Below, one piece after another: positions 49,327-57,901 of a DNA stretch of 64,000 nt. The translations under genes and the position numbers were made by a program. The stretch is from Centipeda periodontii DSM 2778 (GTDB lineage: Bacteria; Bacillota; Negativicutes; Selenomonadales; Selenomonadaceae). The first letter of the stretch is position 1; each line of letters begins with the position of its first letter. The notes beneath the pieces were generated by a model. The model made no database searches. It worked only from the letters and a program-made list of their open reading frames with translations, and had not been told where the DNA came from. The stretch is from assembly GCF_000213975.1 (NCBI RefSeq), contig NZ_GL892076.1, forward strand, positions 805,092 through 869,091. Reading direction: 5' to 3'.

Positions 49327-51486
49327 TCACACCTTTGCGACCGGATCGAGTGCGCTGACCTCGCCCGTGGCGGTCATCTTGATGCTCGTACCTTCGGGCA
49401 GTCCTGTGAAGATCACAAGGCAGGCATCGGATTTCGCATTCTCACGAATGTAGTCGATGTCGAACTCCATGAGCTTGTCGCCCTTCTTCACCTGCTGTCC
49501 CGACTCAACAAAGACATTGAAGCCCTTGCCGCCAAGCGCGACCGTATCCACGCCAATGTGGAGCAGGTACTCTGTGCCGTCCGCGCTCTTCATGCCGATG
49601 GCATGCTTCGTGTCAAAGACGAAGACCACCTCGCCGTCGTCGGGCGCAAGCACCTCGCCTTTGCTCGGGTAGATGAAGAAGCCGTCGCCCATCATCTTGC
49701 TCGCAAACGCCTCGTCGGGCGCCTCCGTGATCGGATGCACCGTGCCCGTGACGGGGCTGCAAAGTGTGCGTCCCTCGCCTGCGGGAGCCGCTGCCTTTGC
49801 CTCCGCTGCCGGTTTTTCTTCGGTGGGTGCTGTGGCAGGCGCATCGTCCTCCGGCTCGACATCGGGGGCTGTCTCAAGATAGGTCTCGAGGTTCGACTTG
49901 ATGACGGCGACCTGCGGTCCGTAGATGACCTGCACGCCCGTGCCTTTGACGATGACGCCGACCGCGCCCGTCGCCTTGAGCAGTTTTTCATTTACAAGTG
50001 AGGAGTCTGCCACGGAGCAGCGCAGACGAGTTGCGCAGCAGTCGACGGACGTGATGTTGCGCTTGCTGCCGAGTCCGCGCGCGATCGCAGCGCTCTTTGC
50101 GTCGCCCGAAGCTCCGTCGGCGGCAGATCCGCCCGCACCCTCGCGTGCCTGATAGTCCGCCTTTGTGAAGAGTTTCGTCTCCTCGTCGTCGTCCTCGCGG
50201 CCCGGCGTCTTGAAGTTGAAGTGCTGAATCATCCAGCGGAAGATGAAATAGTAGAGGAAGAAGTAGATCACGCCGACGGGGATGACGTACATCCAGCTCG
50301 TCTTTGCCTCACCCTGCAAAATACCGAAGATGAAGAAGTCAAGCAGACCGCCCGAGAACGTAAGTCCCACGGCGATGTTCAGCATGTGCGCGATCATGTA
50401 TGCTGCGCCCGCGAGTGCGACCTGCACGGCGAAAAGTGCGGGAGCCACGAAGAGGAAGGAGAACTCGATCGGCTCCGTGATGCCCGTGAGCATACAGGTG
50501 AGCGCCGCCGAGAGCAGAAGTCCGCGCGCGACCGCCTTTTTCTCAGGACGTGCGCAGTGATACATTGCGAGTGCCGCGCCCGGCAGACCGAAGATCATAA
50601 AGATGAACTCGCCCGAGAAATACCGCGTCGCGTCCGCACTGAAATGCACGACGTTCGGGGAGGCGAGCTGTGCAAAGAAGATGTTCTGACCGCCCTGGAT
50701 GAGCTGCCCGTCGATCATCATTGAGCCGCCGACACCCGTCTGCCAGAACGGCAGGTAGAAGACGTGGTGCAGACCGAACGGGATGAGTGCACGCTTGACG
50801 ATGCCGAAGATCAGCGTGCCGATGTAGCCCGTACCCGTGACAAGACTGCCGAGGGCGAAGATGCCCTGCTGGGCGAGCGGCCAGAGGAAGTACATCGCGA
50901 TGCCGACAAAGAGGAAGACAATCGTCGAGATGATGGGGACGAAGCGCGAACCGCCGAAGAAGGAGAGTGCATTCGGCAGAACGATCTTATGATACTTGTT
51001 GTGCAGCCACGCCACGCCGATTCCGACGATGATGCCGCCGAACACGCCCATCTGGAATGACATGATGCCGCAGGAGGCGGCAATCGTGCCTTCGAGGACC
51101 GTCGGTGCAATCGAGCCGTCCGGCAGGATCTGTCCGCCGATTTTCAGCATTGCGTTGCAGGCGGTGTGCATGACGAAGAAGGCGATCATCGCCGAGAGTG
51201 CCGCGACCTCCTTCTCCGCCTTTGCCATGCCGATGGCGACACCGACCGCGAAGATGATCGGCAAATTGCCGAAGATCGTGCTGCCTGCACTTGCCATGAT
51301 CGAGAGCAGTGAATGCAGTGCCGTGCCCGCACCGAGGACACCGCCGAGCCCGTACGTCTCGATCGTCGTCGGGTTCGTGAACGACGCGCCGATGCCGAGC
51401 AGGATACCTGCAATCGGCAGGATCGCGACCGGCAGCATGAAGCTGCGCCCGACGCGTTGGAGCACACTAAAGATTTCATCCTTCAT
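49327..51486 (-). CDS. Glucose-type PTS permease, fused IICBA domains
   Basis: A 719-residue protein. The IIC domain (about 1-400) includes PVAILPIAGILLGIGA, SFFGGSRFVPIIST and FGLHHVFYLPFWQTGVGG, characteristic of PtsG-type glucose permeases. IIB (about 470-545) has the phosphocysteine in SVDCCATRLRCSV. An Ala/Glu/Pro linker (about 550-585) leads to IIA (about 590-719) with EYLLHIGVDTV carrying the phosphohistidine. It takes up and phosphorylates glucose or a close analogue with PEP-derived phosphate from HPr. It is monocistronic, starting at ATG 51486. Confidence 0.9.
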   Translation of the reverse strand: MKDEIFSVLQRVGRSFMLPVAILPIAGILLGIGASFTNPTTIETYGLGGVLGAGTALHSLLSIMASAGSTIFGNLPIIFAVGVAIGMAKAEKEVAALSAMIAFFVMHTACNAMLKIGGQILPDGSIAPTVLEGTIAASCGIMSFQMGVFGGIIVGIGVAWLHNKYHKIVLPNALSFFGGSRFVPIISTIVFLFVGIAMYFLWPLAQQGIFALGSLVTGTGYIGTLIFGIVKRALIPFGLHHVFYLPFWQTGVGGSMMIDGQLIQGGQNIFFAQLASPNVVHFSADATRYFSGEFIFMIFGLPGAALAMYHCARPEKKAVARGLLLSAALTCMLTGITEPIEFSFLFVAPALFAVQVALAGAAYMIAHMLNIAVGLTFSGGLLDFFIFGILQGEAKTSWMYVIPVGVIYFFLYYFIFRWMIQHFNFKTPGREDDDEETKLFTKADYQAREGAGGSAADGASGDAKSAAIARGLGSKRNITSVDCCATRLRCSVADSSLVNEKLLKATGAVGVIVKGTGVQVIYGPQVAVIKSNLETYLETAPDVEPEDDAPATAPTEEKPAAEAKAAAPAGEGRTLCSPVTGTVHPITEAPDEAFASKMMGDGFFIYPSKGEVLAPDDGEVVFVFDTKHAIGMKSADGTEYLLHIGVDTVALGGKGFNVFVESGQQVKKGDKLMEFDIDYIRENAKSDACLVIFTGLPEGTSIKMTATGEVSALDPVAKV

Positions 51487-51634
51487 GTTTCTCTATACCC
51501 CTTTCCCTCCGCGTCCATCCCCTGTACGCCCTCCCCTTTGGGCAATACAAACAAAGAGACATCAAGAAGATTGTGAAACCTGTGTTGATGCCTGTATGCG
51601 ATGAACTGCAGAATCTATAAAATAATACATGATA

Positions 51635-51664
51635 ATTATACCGTAGATGGGGATGGGGTGTAAA
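51635..51664 (-). promoter_or_regulatory. Promoter of the PTS gene
   Basis: On the minus strand: TTTACA (51664-51659), 18-bp spacer, TATAAT (51640-51635). It leaves a leader of about 140 nt. Confidence 0.6.
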
Positions 51665-51718
51665 GGGGAGATTTGTGGGAGTGGGAACAGTGGAAAATGA
51701 TGTGTGATTCAATGCGGA

Positions 51719-51754
51719 TTTTCCCTCTAAAAATTAATTAATTTTAGAAGGAAA
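51719..51754. promoter_or_regulatory. Long AT-rich palindrome, possible operator or terminator
   Basis: TTTTCC-CTCTAAAA-ATTAATTAA-TTTTAGA-AGGAAAA is nearly perfectly self-complementary over 36 bp, about 55 bp upstream of the ptsG -35 box. Confidence 0.5.
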
Positions 51755-51794
51755 ACTTGCTCAGTAGAGGAATAATAGATATAGGTAAAATACT

Positions 51795-51820
51795 AAGGTT
51801 GCCTCGTAGGCAACCTTTTG
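51795..51820 (+). terminator. Hairpin upstream of the dynamin pair
   Basis: AAGGTTGCC TCGTA GGCAACCTT followed by TTG. It could end stray transcription or act in the leader of the following operon. Confidence 0.6.
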
Positions 51821-51939
51821 AAGCATTTTGTCTGTATACTATACTTGTACTTGTCGAAGACTCTGCCTAAAGTGGAACGAAAGAGGGGGTCCTACACGGT
51901 GGAGCATGGAGCAACATATTGCGATGGAGGAGAGATCGT

Positions 51940-53973
51940 ATGTCAAAGGATATTCAAGAGGCTTTGGAAAAATGTGCTGCTTACGCCGAGCGCGGCTATC
52001 GGCTTGCCAAGGCGGGCTACGACGAATTGCATGATGCGGTGTTGGAGGAAGAGGGAAAACTTCAGGAGGCAAAATACGAGCAGAAACAGTCTGGTCGCAT
52101 CGACTACGGTGATACGCTCGATGCTCAGCTGCAGGAGCTGCGTGCCTCACAGGCATTGGAAGCGGAGCTGCGGCGAGATTTGCAGAGTCTGCGCGAGCGG
52201 CAAAAGGAATTTTCCGTTGTGGTTTTTGGGCGCACAATGGCGGGGAAATCGACGCTTATGGAAATTCTGCGTCATGGCGACGGGGCGAGCATCGGTAAGG
52301 GCAATCAGCGCACGACGCGCGATGTGCGGGATTACCGCTGGCAGGGCATGAAAATCACGGATGTTCCGGGAATCTGTGCCGTTGACGGGCGCGCCGATGA
52401 GGAACTGGCGATGGAGGCGGCAAAGGCGGCGGACTTGATCCTCTTCTTTGTTTCGGACGATGCGCCGCAGGAAGAGGAGGCAGCGAAACTTGCCGAACTG
52501 CGGAAACTCGGGAAGAGTGTTCTGGGGCTTGTGAACGTCAAAGCTGAGATCAATCCCAATCGCCGTGCGCTTGCCCTGCGCGTGATTCGTGATCGTCTTT
52601 CCGAGACGGAAAATTTGGATGAGATCTGTGCCCAGTTCCGCGAATATGGCATAAAGAAATATCAGCAGAATTGGGAGGGAATTCCCTTTGTCTATACACA
52701 TCTGCTGGCAGCGTTCCTCGGGCAGAAGAGTCAGCTGAACGATGCGGAACTGTACGAGGCGAGCAATTTCGCCGCAGTGGAGGAATATATCCTCGAAAAG
52801 GTACAGCGGGATGGCGCGTTCTTGCGCATCAAGACGTTTGTGGACTGTGCCGTCAACCCTATGCAGACGCATATGGAGCGATTGCTACGGAACAGCTCGC
52901 TGAACGCGCAGGAAGGTATGATATTTCGCAGGAAATGGCATGAACTTGATCGTTGGTGGGACGAGTTCTTTCCGCGTGTGAAGAAGAAATACAGCGAGTT
53001 TTGCGTGCGTATGGAGAGCGAAATAGAAAGCGGCATCGCGGACTTTGTGGAGGATCACTACGAGGGAGACATCAGCGCAAAGTGGAATTACTACATGAAG
53101 GAAAATCTGCGGCTGGAGGACATGTGTAGCGCATTCCTTGGGGAAGTTGCACATATGTGTGAACGCAAGCAGCGGGAACTGTTGGACGACTTGCGCATCG
53201 AGCGGAAGTTCGCAGGAAGGATACGGCTCGAGCAGCAGCTTTCGATGGGGGATGTGTCCGATACAAAGACATGGATGCAGGTAGGAGCGGCGGGGCTGTT
53301 TTTCGTGAATCCGGTGGCGGCAGTTGTTGCCAGCGGTCTTGTTGCTCTTTTTGGTGACAGCAAGGCAGAGAAGATCCGTAAGCAAAAAGTGGAGCTGCGC
53401 AGTAAATTGACGGAGCAGATGGCAGAGGTGCAGGAGAAAATCAGCGCACAAATGGTCGATAAGATTGGTGAAATTATCAGTGAGCGAATTGAGGGCTTGC
53501 GTGATGTCCTTGTTTCGGCAGATGAACGGCTTCTTTCTCTTGCGCACGAGGAGGCGCGTGCGGCGGGACGGATGCAGACAGAGCTGCGGAATCTCAATAT
53601 GGAACTCTGGGCGGAGGCGCAGCGCTATGCAGACGTGACAAAGGATATTGACCTGATGACGGTTGCGCGGATTCCGGGCATACAGACACGACTTATTGCA
53701 AGGAAGGAGCTGACGCAGAAGGATAGGAAGAAGATGCAAGCTGTCCTTGGAGAGGAAGTCGTTTGTAGTTCCGGCACATTGGCAAAGAACTGCAAGGACC
53801 TGATTGGCTCGTATCAGGACAAGGTCTTTGAGTATGGTGAAGACGGGCAGTATTACTGCAAGATTCTTGCGAATGAGCGTCCGTTGAAGGAATTGAGTCA
53901 GGACTTGAACTACCGTCTTGTGCAGCAGCTCTTTTGCAGTCCGATTTTCAATGAAAGTGAGGTATGGGGATGA
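51940..53973 (+). CDS. Dynamin-like GTPase, LeoBC-like (first gene of pair)
   Basis: A 677-residue protein starting at ATG 51940 behind ATGGAGGAGAG. An N-terminal helical region (1-90) is followed by a GTPase: G1 FGRTMAGKST (about 96-105), a G2 Thr in NQRTTRDV, and G3 ITDVPG (about 135-140). The G4 position reads LVNVKAE rather than NKxD. Long coiled helices follow, with a hydrophobic paddle-like stretch (about 447-472, VGAAGLFFVNPVAAVVASGLVALFG) and more helices. The layout fits bacterial dynamin-like proteins. It shares an ATGA with the next gene. Partnered dynamins of this size are known as LeoBC/LeoA, reported as the Eleos phage-defence system. Homology is inferred from architecture. Confidence 0.7.
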   Translation: MSKDIQEALEKCAAYAERGYRLAKAGYDELHDAVLEEEGKLQEAKYEQKQSGRIDYGDTLDAQLQELRASQALEAELRRDLQSLRERQKEFSVVVFGRTMAGKSTLMEILRHGDGASIGKGNQRTTRDVRDYRWQGMKITDVPGICAVDGRADEELAMEAAKAADLILFFVSDDAPQEEEAAKLAELRKLGKSVLGLVNVKAEINPNRRALALRVIRDRLSETENLDEICAQFREYGIKKYQQNWEGIPFVYTHLLAAFLGQKSQLNDAELYEASNFAAVEEYILEKVQRDGAFLRIKTFVDCAVNPMQTHMERLLRNSSLNAQEGMIFRRKWHELDRWWDEFFPRVKKKYSEFCVRMESEIESGIADFVEDHYEGDISAKWNYYMKENLRLEDMCSAFLGEVAHMCERKQRELLDDLRIERKFAGRIRLEQQLSMGDVSDTKTWMQVGAAGLFFVNPVAAVVASGLVALFGDSKAEKIRKQKVELRSKLTEQMAEVQEKISAQMVDKIGEIISERIEGLRDVLVSADERLLSLAHEEARAAGRMQTELRNLNMELWAEAQRYADVTKDIDLMTVARIPGIQTRLIARKELTQKDRKKMQAVLGEEVVCSSGTLAKNCKDLIGSYQDKVFEYGEDGQYYCKILANERPLKELSQDLNYRLVQQLFCSPIFNESEVWG

Positions 53974-55694
53974 ACGCCTTTGTATTGAGCGCGTATGCAG
54001 AGCGCGCAGAGAGTCTGCTGGCGCAGACCCGTGCGGCATTTACGAAACTGGAACTGCCGACGGAGGGACTGCCCGCTGATATGCGTCCCGATGACGGGAA
54101 GATTAAGCTCGTCTTCGTCGGGCAGTACAGCGCGGGGAAATCCAGTATCATCAAGATGCTCTCGGGGATTGATACGGCAATCGGTGCGGGCATCACAACA
54201 GGTGAGGCGAAAGCATTTGACTGGAACGGTATGGAGATTATCGACACGCCAGGCATTCATACAGGACTGCGTGAGGATCATGACGAAATTACCTATGATG
54301 AAATCGGTCATGCGGCACTCCTTGTCTTTGTCGTCACGGGGGAGGGCTTCAATCCAACAATGGCGGAGCATTTTCGTCAGCTCGCCATCGAGCAGAAGCG
54401 CGGCGGAAGCATGGTGCTCGTCGTCAACAAGATGGATCGGGCAGCGGCTGGAAACTCCTCCGAACAGCAGACAATCATCCGTGACGATATGCGAAAGGTG
54501 ATTGCTCCCTATACGCCTGAGGATCTCTATATGAGCTTTCTTGCGACGAAGTACTATGAGATGTCCTGCGATGAGGAGGATGATGAACTGCGCAGAGAAC
54601 TCATCGAAGAGAGTGGTCACGATGCCTTTGTTGCCAATTTGAATAATTTTGTTGCGAAAAAAGGTGTTTCCTCACGCCTTTTGACTCCGCTCCGCCGTCT
54701 GGAGCAGGCAATCATGTCTGCTCCGGAGAGTTCCATAGAGCACGAGGCTTACACAGGGAATCAGGAGATTGCAAAACGCAAGCTGCGCATCATCGACGAT
54801 GAGGCACAGGACTGCGAGCGTGACGTGCAGGACATTGCTATGCGCTGTCAGTCAGAGATCACAGGTTTTGGGCGCGAAGTTCTCCGCCAAATTGAGCATG
54901 CCAACTCACAGGAGGAAGCAGAGCGGGTATTCGAGGAGGCTGATGCAAAGGCGCAGCGGCTTGCCGATGAGGCGAATGCGGCGGCTGCCCGTGCGCTCGG
55001 GGTGATGGCGGAACATATCGGAAAAGAGACGGAGGAGCTTCTCGCATCGCCCTTTGTGCGGCAGGTTGTGGCAATCAGCCATCACGCTGTTGCCTTGCGT
55101 GACGAAGAAAGGGCGGCGGATAGCGTCTCCGTGGGAGATGTGATGCAGAAGGCGGGCAAGCAGCTTGCGACGCGCAGTTTGAAGGAAGGCAGTCAACTGG
55201 CGACCGGCAATCTGATGCCGTGGAATGTCGCAACCAGTAAGCTCACGGAGTTCTCAGGCTCGGCAATGCACAGCATTGTCAAGAGCGTGGGCAGCACGCT
55301 CGGCGTCAAATTTGCGCCGTGGGGGGCGGTGAGCATTGCGCGCGGTGCGGCGATGCTCGGATCTGTTTTGGGCGTTGTCGGTGTCCTGTATAATATCTAT
55401 AGCGTCTTTCAGGGCAGCGAGAAACGTGAACAGGCGGAACGAGAAAGCAGGGAGGCACGCGAGAAGATTCGCAGCGGTTTCAGCGATGGCGCGCAAAAGG
55501 TATACAGCGAGCTGATGACGGCGGTGCGGCAGCGTATCAATGAAATTACGGCAGCGGAAAAGGCATCGATTCTTGAAGTGCAACGGCAGATGGAAGAAAA
55601 CCGGCTGCGTGTGCAGCAACAAAAGGAGCAGTTGGAGGGACTGTTGGCACAGACGCGTGCCTTGATCGAGGAGATTGGTACGACATCTACATAA
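53970..55694 (+). CDS. Dynamin-like GTPase, LeoA/HP0731-like (second gene of pair)
   Basis: A 574-residue protein. ATG 53970 overlaps the upstream TGA (ATGA), with GTGAGGT 9 bp before it. The complete GTPase signature set is present: G1 VGQYSAGKSSI (about 50-60), G2 Thr in GAGITTGE, G3 IIDTPGIHTG, and G4 VVNKMDRAA. It is followed by long helices (about 250-370) and a hydrophobic segment near 447-480 (WGAVSIARGAAMLGSVLGVVGVLYNIY), then a C-terminal coiled coil. This matches the LeoA-type layout (GTPase, helical trunk, membrane-interacting tip). Dynamin pairs act on membranes; phage defence is inferred. Confidence 0.75.
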   Translation: MNAFVLSAYAERAESLLAQTRAAFTKLELPTEGLPADMRPDDGKIKLVFVGQYSAGKSSIIKMLSGIDTAIGAGITTGEAKAFDWNGMEIIDTPGIHTGLREDHDEITYDEIGHAALLVFVVTGEGFNPTMAEHFRQLAIEQKRGGSMVLVVNKMDRAAAGNSSEQQTIIRDDMRKVIAPYTPEDLYMSFLATKYYEMSCDEEDDELRRELIEESGHDAFVANLNNFVAKKGVSSRLLTPLRRLEQAIMSAPESSIEHEAYTGNQEIAKRKLRIIDDEAQDCERDVQDIAMRCQSEITGFGREVLRQIEHANSQEEAERVFEEADAKAQRLADEANAAAARALGVMAEHIGKETEELLASPFVRQVVAISHHAVALRDEERAADSVSVGDVMQKAGKQLATRSLKEGSQLATGNLMPWNVATSKLTEFSGSAMHSIVKSVGSTLGVKFAPWGAVSIARGAAMLGSVLGVVGVLYNIYSVFQGSEKREQAERESREAREKIRSGFSDGAQKVYSELMTAVRQRINEITAAEKASILEVQRQMEENRLRVQQQKEQLEGLLAQTRALIEEIGTTST

Positions 55695-55711
55695 AAGTGG
55701 AGGTGGAGCCT

Positions 55712-55918
55712 GTGGAACTCGTCAACATCAATGGAAAATCGTTTCGCAAATGCGCGTTTTGCCGCCACTGGTACGACCCGACGAATGTGGCGATTCGTCC
55801 GCGTGCACCGCGCATCGGACAGTGGGAATACGAGCCGCGTATGAAGAGCCGCTGTCTCATCACCAATGCCGAGCTGCCCGCCTTCCACTTCTGCGGGAAA
55901 TACGAGTGTAAAGTGTAA
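55712..55918 (+). CDS. Small cysteine-rich protein behind the dynamin pair
   Basis: A 68-residue protein starting at GTG 55712, 5 bp after GGAGGTGGA; an in-frame GTG at 55697 overlaps that site. Five cysteines are arranged as CAFC (near 15-18), one in KSRCL, and HFCGKYEC near the C-terminus, suggesting a zinc ribbon-like fold. Conserved-looking tryptophans and prolines (RHWYDP, GQWEYEP) lie between. I do not recognise the family. It starts 17 bp after the dynamin gene and shares its terminator, so it is in the same operon. Confidence 0.6.
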   Translation: MELVNINGKSFRKCAFCRHWYDPTNVAIRPRAPRIGQWEYEPRMKSRCLITNAELPAFHFCGKYECKV

Positions 55919-55924
55919 TGAATG

Positions 55925-55962
55925 ATCTGCTGCGGGAAATTTTCTCCTGCGGCAGATTTTTT
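55925..55962 (+). terminator. Terminator of the dynamin operon
   Basis: ATCTGCTGCGGGA and TCCTGCGGCAGAT form a stem around AATTTTC, followed by TTTTTTG. Confidence 0.85.
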
Positions 55963-55977
55963 GTCGGAATGTTTCTT

Positions 55978-56005
55978 TTGGACTGTCTGAAAAATATGGT
56001 ATACT
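55978..56005 (+). promoter_or_regulatory. Promoter upstream of the brnT-like fragment
   Basis: TTGGAC (55978-55983), 16-bp spacer, TATACT (56000-56005). Confidence 0.5.
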
Positions 56006-56065
56006 GTATCGAGCACGATGTGATGAAAGCTTTTTTGCAGGAACCATCAACGTGAGGTGATCGAC

Positions 56066-56160
56066 ATGGTCGGATTTGAGTGGGATGAGAAAAACTGCCC
56101 TTGGAGGTGATCGCACGCATGTTGGAGATGTCGCTCAAAAAAATCGGGAAATTGGCAAAG
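56066..56160 (+). pseudogene. Truncated brnT-like toxin fragment and following debris
   Basis: Behind GAGGTGAT, ATG 56066 opens MVGFEWDEKNCPWR and stops at 56110. MxFEWDEKN is the start of BrnT ribonuclease toxins (normally about 90 residues), so nearly all of the gene is missing. A second frame from 56119 (MLEMSLKKIGKLAKYT) looks like the tail of another gene and then runs through the ilvB promoter. The intact promoter and ribosome binding site remain. Confidence 0.4.
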
Positions 56161-56168
56161 TACACAGC

Positions 56169-56198
56169 TTGCTATAGTTGTCTTACGTATGCTATAAT
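56169..56198 (+). promoter_or_regulatory. Promoter of the acetolactate synthase gene
   Basis: TTGCTA (56169-56174), 18-bp spacer, TATAAT (56193-56198), about 40 bp before the start codon. No leader peptide or T-box fits in that space. Confidence 0.6.
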
Positions 56199-56236
56199 AT
56201 TCCTATCATTGTTTCGTGAAGTTGAGGAGTGTGTGT

Positions 56237-57901
56237 ATGAGAGGTGCGGAAGCTGTTCTGGCGTGTCTGCAGGAGCAGGGCGTCGATACCTTGTTCGGCT
56301 ATCCCGGCGGGATGATCCTGCCTCTTTATGATGCACTCTATGCACAGGACGAAATACGACAGATTCTCGTGACGCATGAGCAGAATGCCGCGCATGCGGC
56401 AGACGGCTATGCACGCGCGACGGGGCGTGTCGGCGTCTGCATCGCAACGTCGGGACCGGGCGCAACGAATCTTGTCACGGGGCTTGCAACGGCGTATATG
56501 GACTCGATTCCGATGGTCGCGATCACGGGGCAGGTGGACATCGCCATGCTCGGGCGCGACGCCTTTCAGGAGACGGATATCCTCGATGTGACGATGCCCG
56601 TGACAAAGCACAACTACAAGATTAAGAACGCAGCAGACCTTGTGCCGACGATCCGAGAGGCATTCGCCCTCGCGCGCAACGGGCGGCAGGGACCGGTGCT
56701 TATCGATGTGCCGCGCAATCTCTTCTTCGAGGAGGTTGCCTATACGCGTGAGGAACCTCAGGTGCGGACGCCTGGCAAACCCGACGCGGACTTTATCATC
56801 TGTGCAGCAGAGGCGGCGGCAGAGATTGTGAATGCGGAGCGCCCCCTTGTGATTGTGGGCGGCGGAGTGATCTCGGCGGGAACCTCAGCAGAGGTCACGG
56901 CGTTCATCGAAAAATATCATCTGCCTGTGGTGCATACGCTCATGGGCATGGGCGCGGTTGCAAGCACGCATCCGCAGATGCTTGGGTTTGCGGGGATGCA
57001 CGGGGAAAAGGCGGCGAACTATGCCATCGGTGCTGCCGATCTCGTCATTGCGCTTGGCAGCCGTTTTGCCGACCGTCAGACGGGCAATCTCAGCAAATAC
57101 ACGGCAAATCGTAAATTCATCCACATTGACATCGACCCCGCTGAGATCGACAAGAATATTGAGAACAGCCTCGGGCTCGCGGGGGACATGCGGACGATTC
57201 TGAAGCTGCTCATGCGTCAAGCACCGAAATGTGATCTTGCGCAGTGGTGGGCACAGATTCGCACGTGGCAGGAGGAGCACGACTACGACTACCATGTCGG
57301 TCGCCTGACGGTGCCGTGGGCGTTGCATCAGGTGGCGCAGAGTACGACGGGCAAGGCGTATGCCTACGCTACGGATGTGGGGCAGCACCAGATGTGGGCG
57401 GCGCTCCACCTGCGCGTGGAGGAGCCGCGGACGTGGCTGACCTCAGGTGGACTTGGCACGATGGGCTATGGTCTTCCAGCGGCGATGGGCGCACAGCTTG
57501 CGTGGGGCGAGAGTCGCCGCGTGATCCATATTGCGGGCGACGGCGGCATCAAGATGACGGGGAACGAGTTCTATACGATTGCACGGTTGGGACTCCCCGT
57601 GCTCTCAATTCTCGTGAACAACCGCAGTCTTGGCATGATCCGTCAACTGCAAAAGGTGCTCTACGATGAGCACTATATCGCCTGTGAACTGGATCACGAG
57701 ATGGACTATGTAAAATACGTGGAGAGCTTCGGCATCAAGGCGGCGTGCGTCTCGACGCAGGAGGAATTTGCGGCGGCGCTCAAGAGTGCGCTTGAGGATC
57801 GCAGTCATCCGCGCGTCATTGTGATGGATGTGTGGCGCAGTTTCGTTGAGCCGATGGCAAAGGGCGGTGCGCGCATTGATGAGTTTGTCGATTTTAAGTA
57901 A
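56237..57901 (+). CDS. ilvB: Acetolactate synthase large subunit
   Basis: A 554-residue ThDP enzyme starting at ATG 56237 behind TGAGGAG. Landmarks are FGYPGGMILPLYDAL, the catalytic Glu in THEQNAAHAADGYAR, GPGATNLVTGLATAYMDSIP, the FAD-domain part, and the ThDP-Mg motif GDGGIKMTGNEF with LVNNRSLG. It condenses two pyruvates, or pyruvate and 2-oxobutyrate, for branched-chain amino acids. No regulatory small subunit (ilvN) or other ilv gene is adjacent. A catabolic role is therefore possible, though the FAD-type sequence resembles the anabolic form. Confidence 0.9.
   Translation: MRGAEAVLACLQEQGVDTLFGYPGGMILPLYDALYAQDEIRQILVTHEQNAAHAADGYARATGRVGVCIATSGPGATNLVTGLATAYMDSIPMVAITGQVDIAMLGRDAFQETDILDVTMPVTKHNYKIKNAADLVPTIREAFALARNGRQGPVLIDVPRNLFFEEVAYTREEPQVRTPGKPDADFIICAAEAAAEIVNAERPLVIVGGGVISAGTSAEVTAFIEKYHLPVVHTLMGMGAVASTHPQMLGFAGMHGEKAANYAIGAADLVIALGSRFADRQTGNLSKYTANRKFIHIDIDPAEIDKNIENSLGLAGDMRTILKLLMRQAPKCDLAQWWAQIRTWQEEHDYDYHVGRLTVPWALHQVAQSTTGKAYAYATDVGQHQMWAALHLRVEEPRTWLTSGGLGTMGYGLPAAMGAQLAWGESRRVIHIAGDGGIKMTGNEFYTIARLGLPVLSILVNNRSLGMIRQLQKVLYDEHYIACELDHEMDYVKYVESFGIKAACVSTQEEFAAALKSALEDRSHPRVIVMDVWRSFVEPMAKGGARIDEFVDFK

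Larger units (their letters stand above)
51487..51939. other. Divergent control region of the PTS gene and the dynamin pair
   Basis: This 450-bp gap holds the ptsG promoter (51635-51664), a long palindrome (51719-51754), a hairpin (51795-51820) and the leader of the GTPase gene. No additional gene is supported. Confidence 0.6.

Noticed and set aside
51940-55694. GTPase pair read as ribosome-assembly GTPases (Era/EngA-like)
   Set aside because: Length, long helical trunks and internal hydrophobic segments fit dynamin-like proteins, and there is no KH domain.
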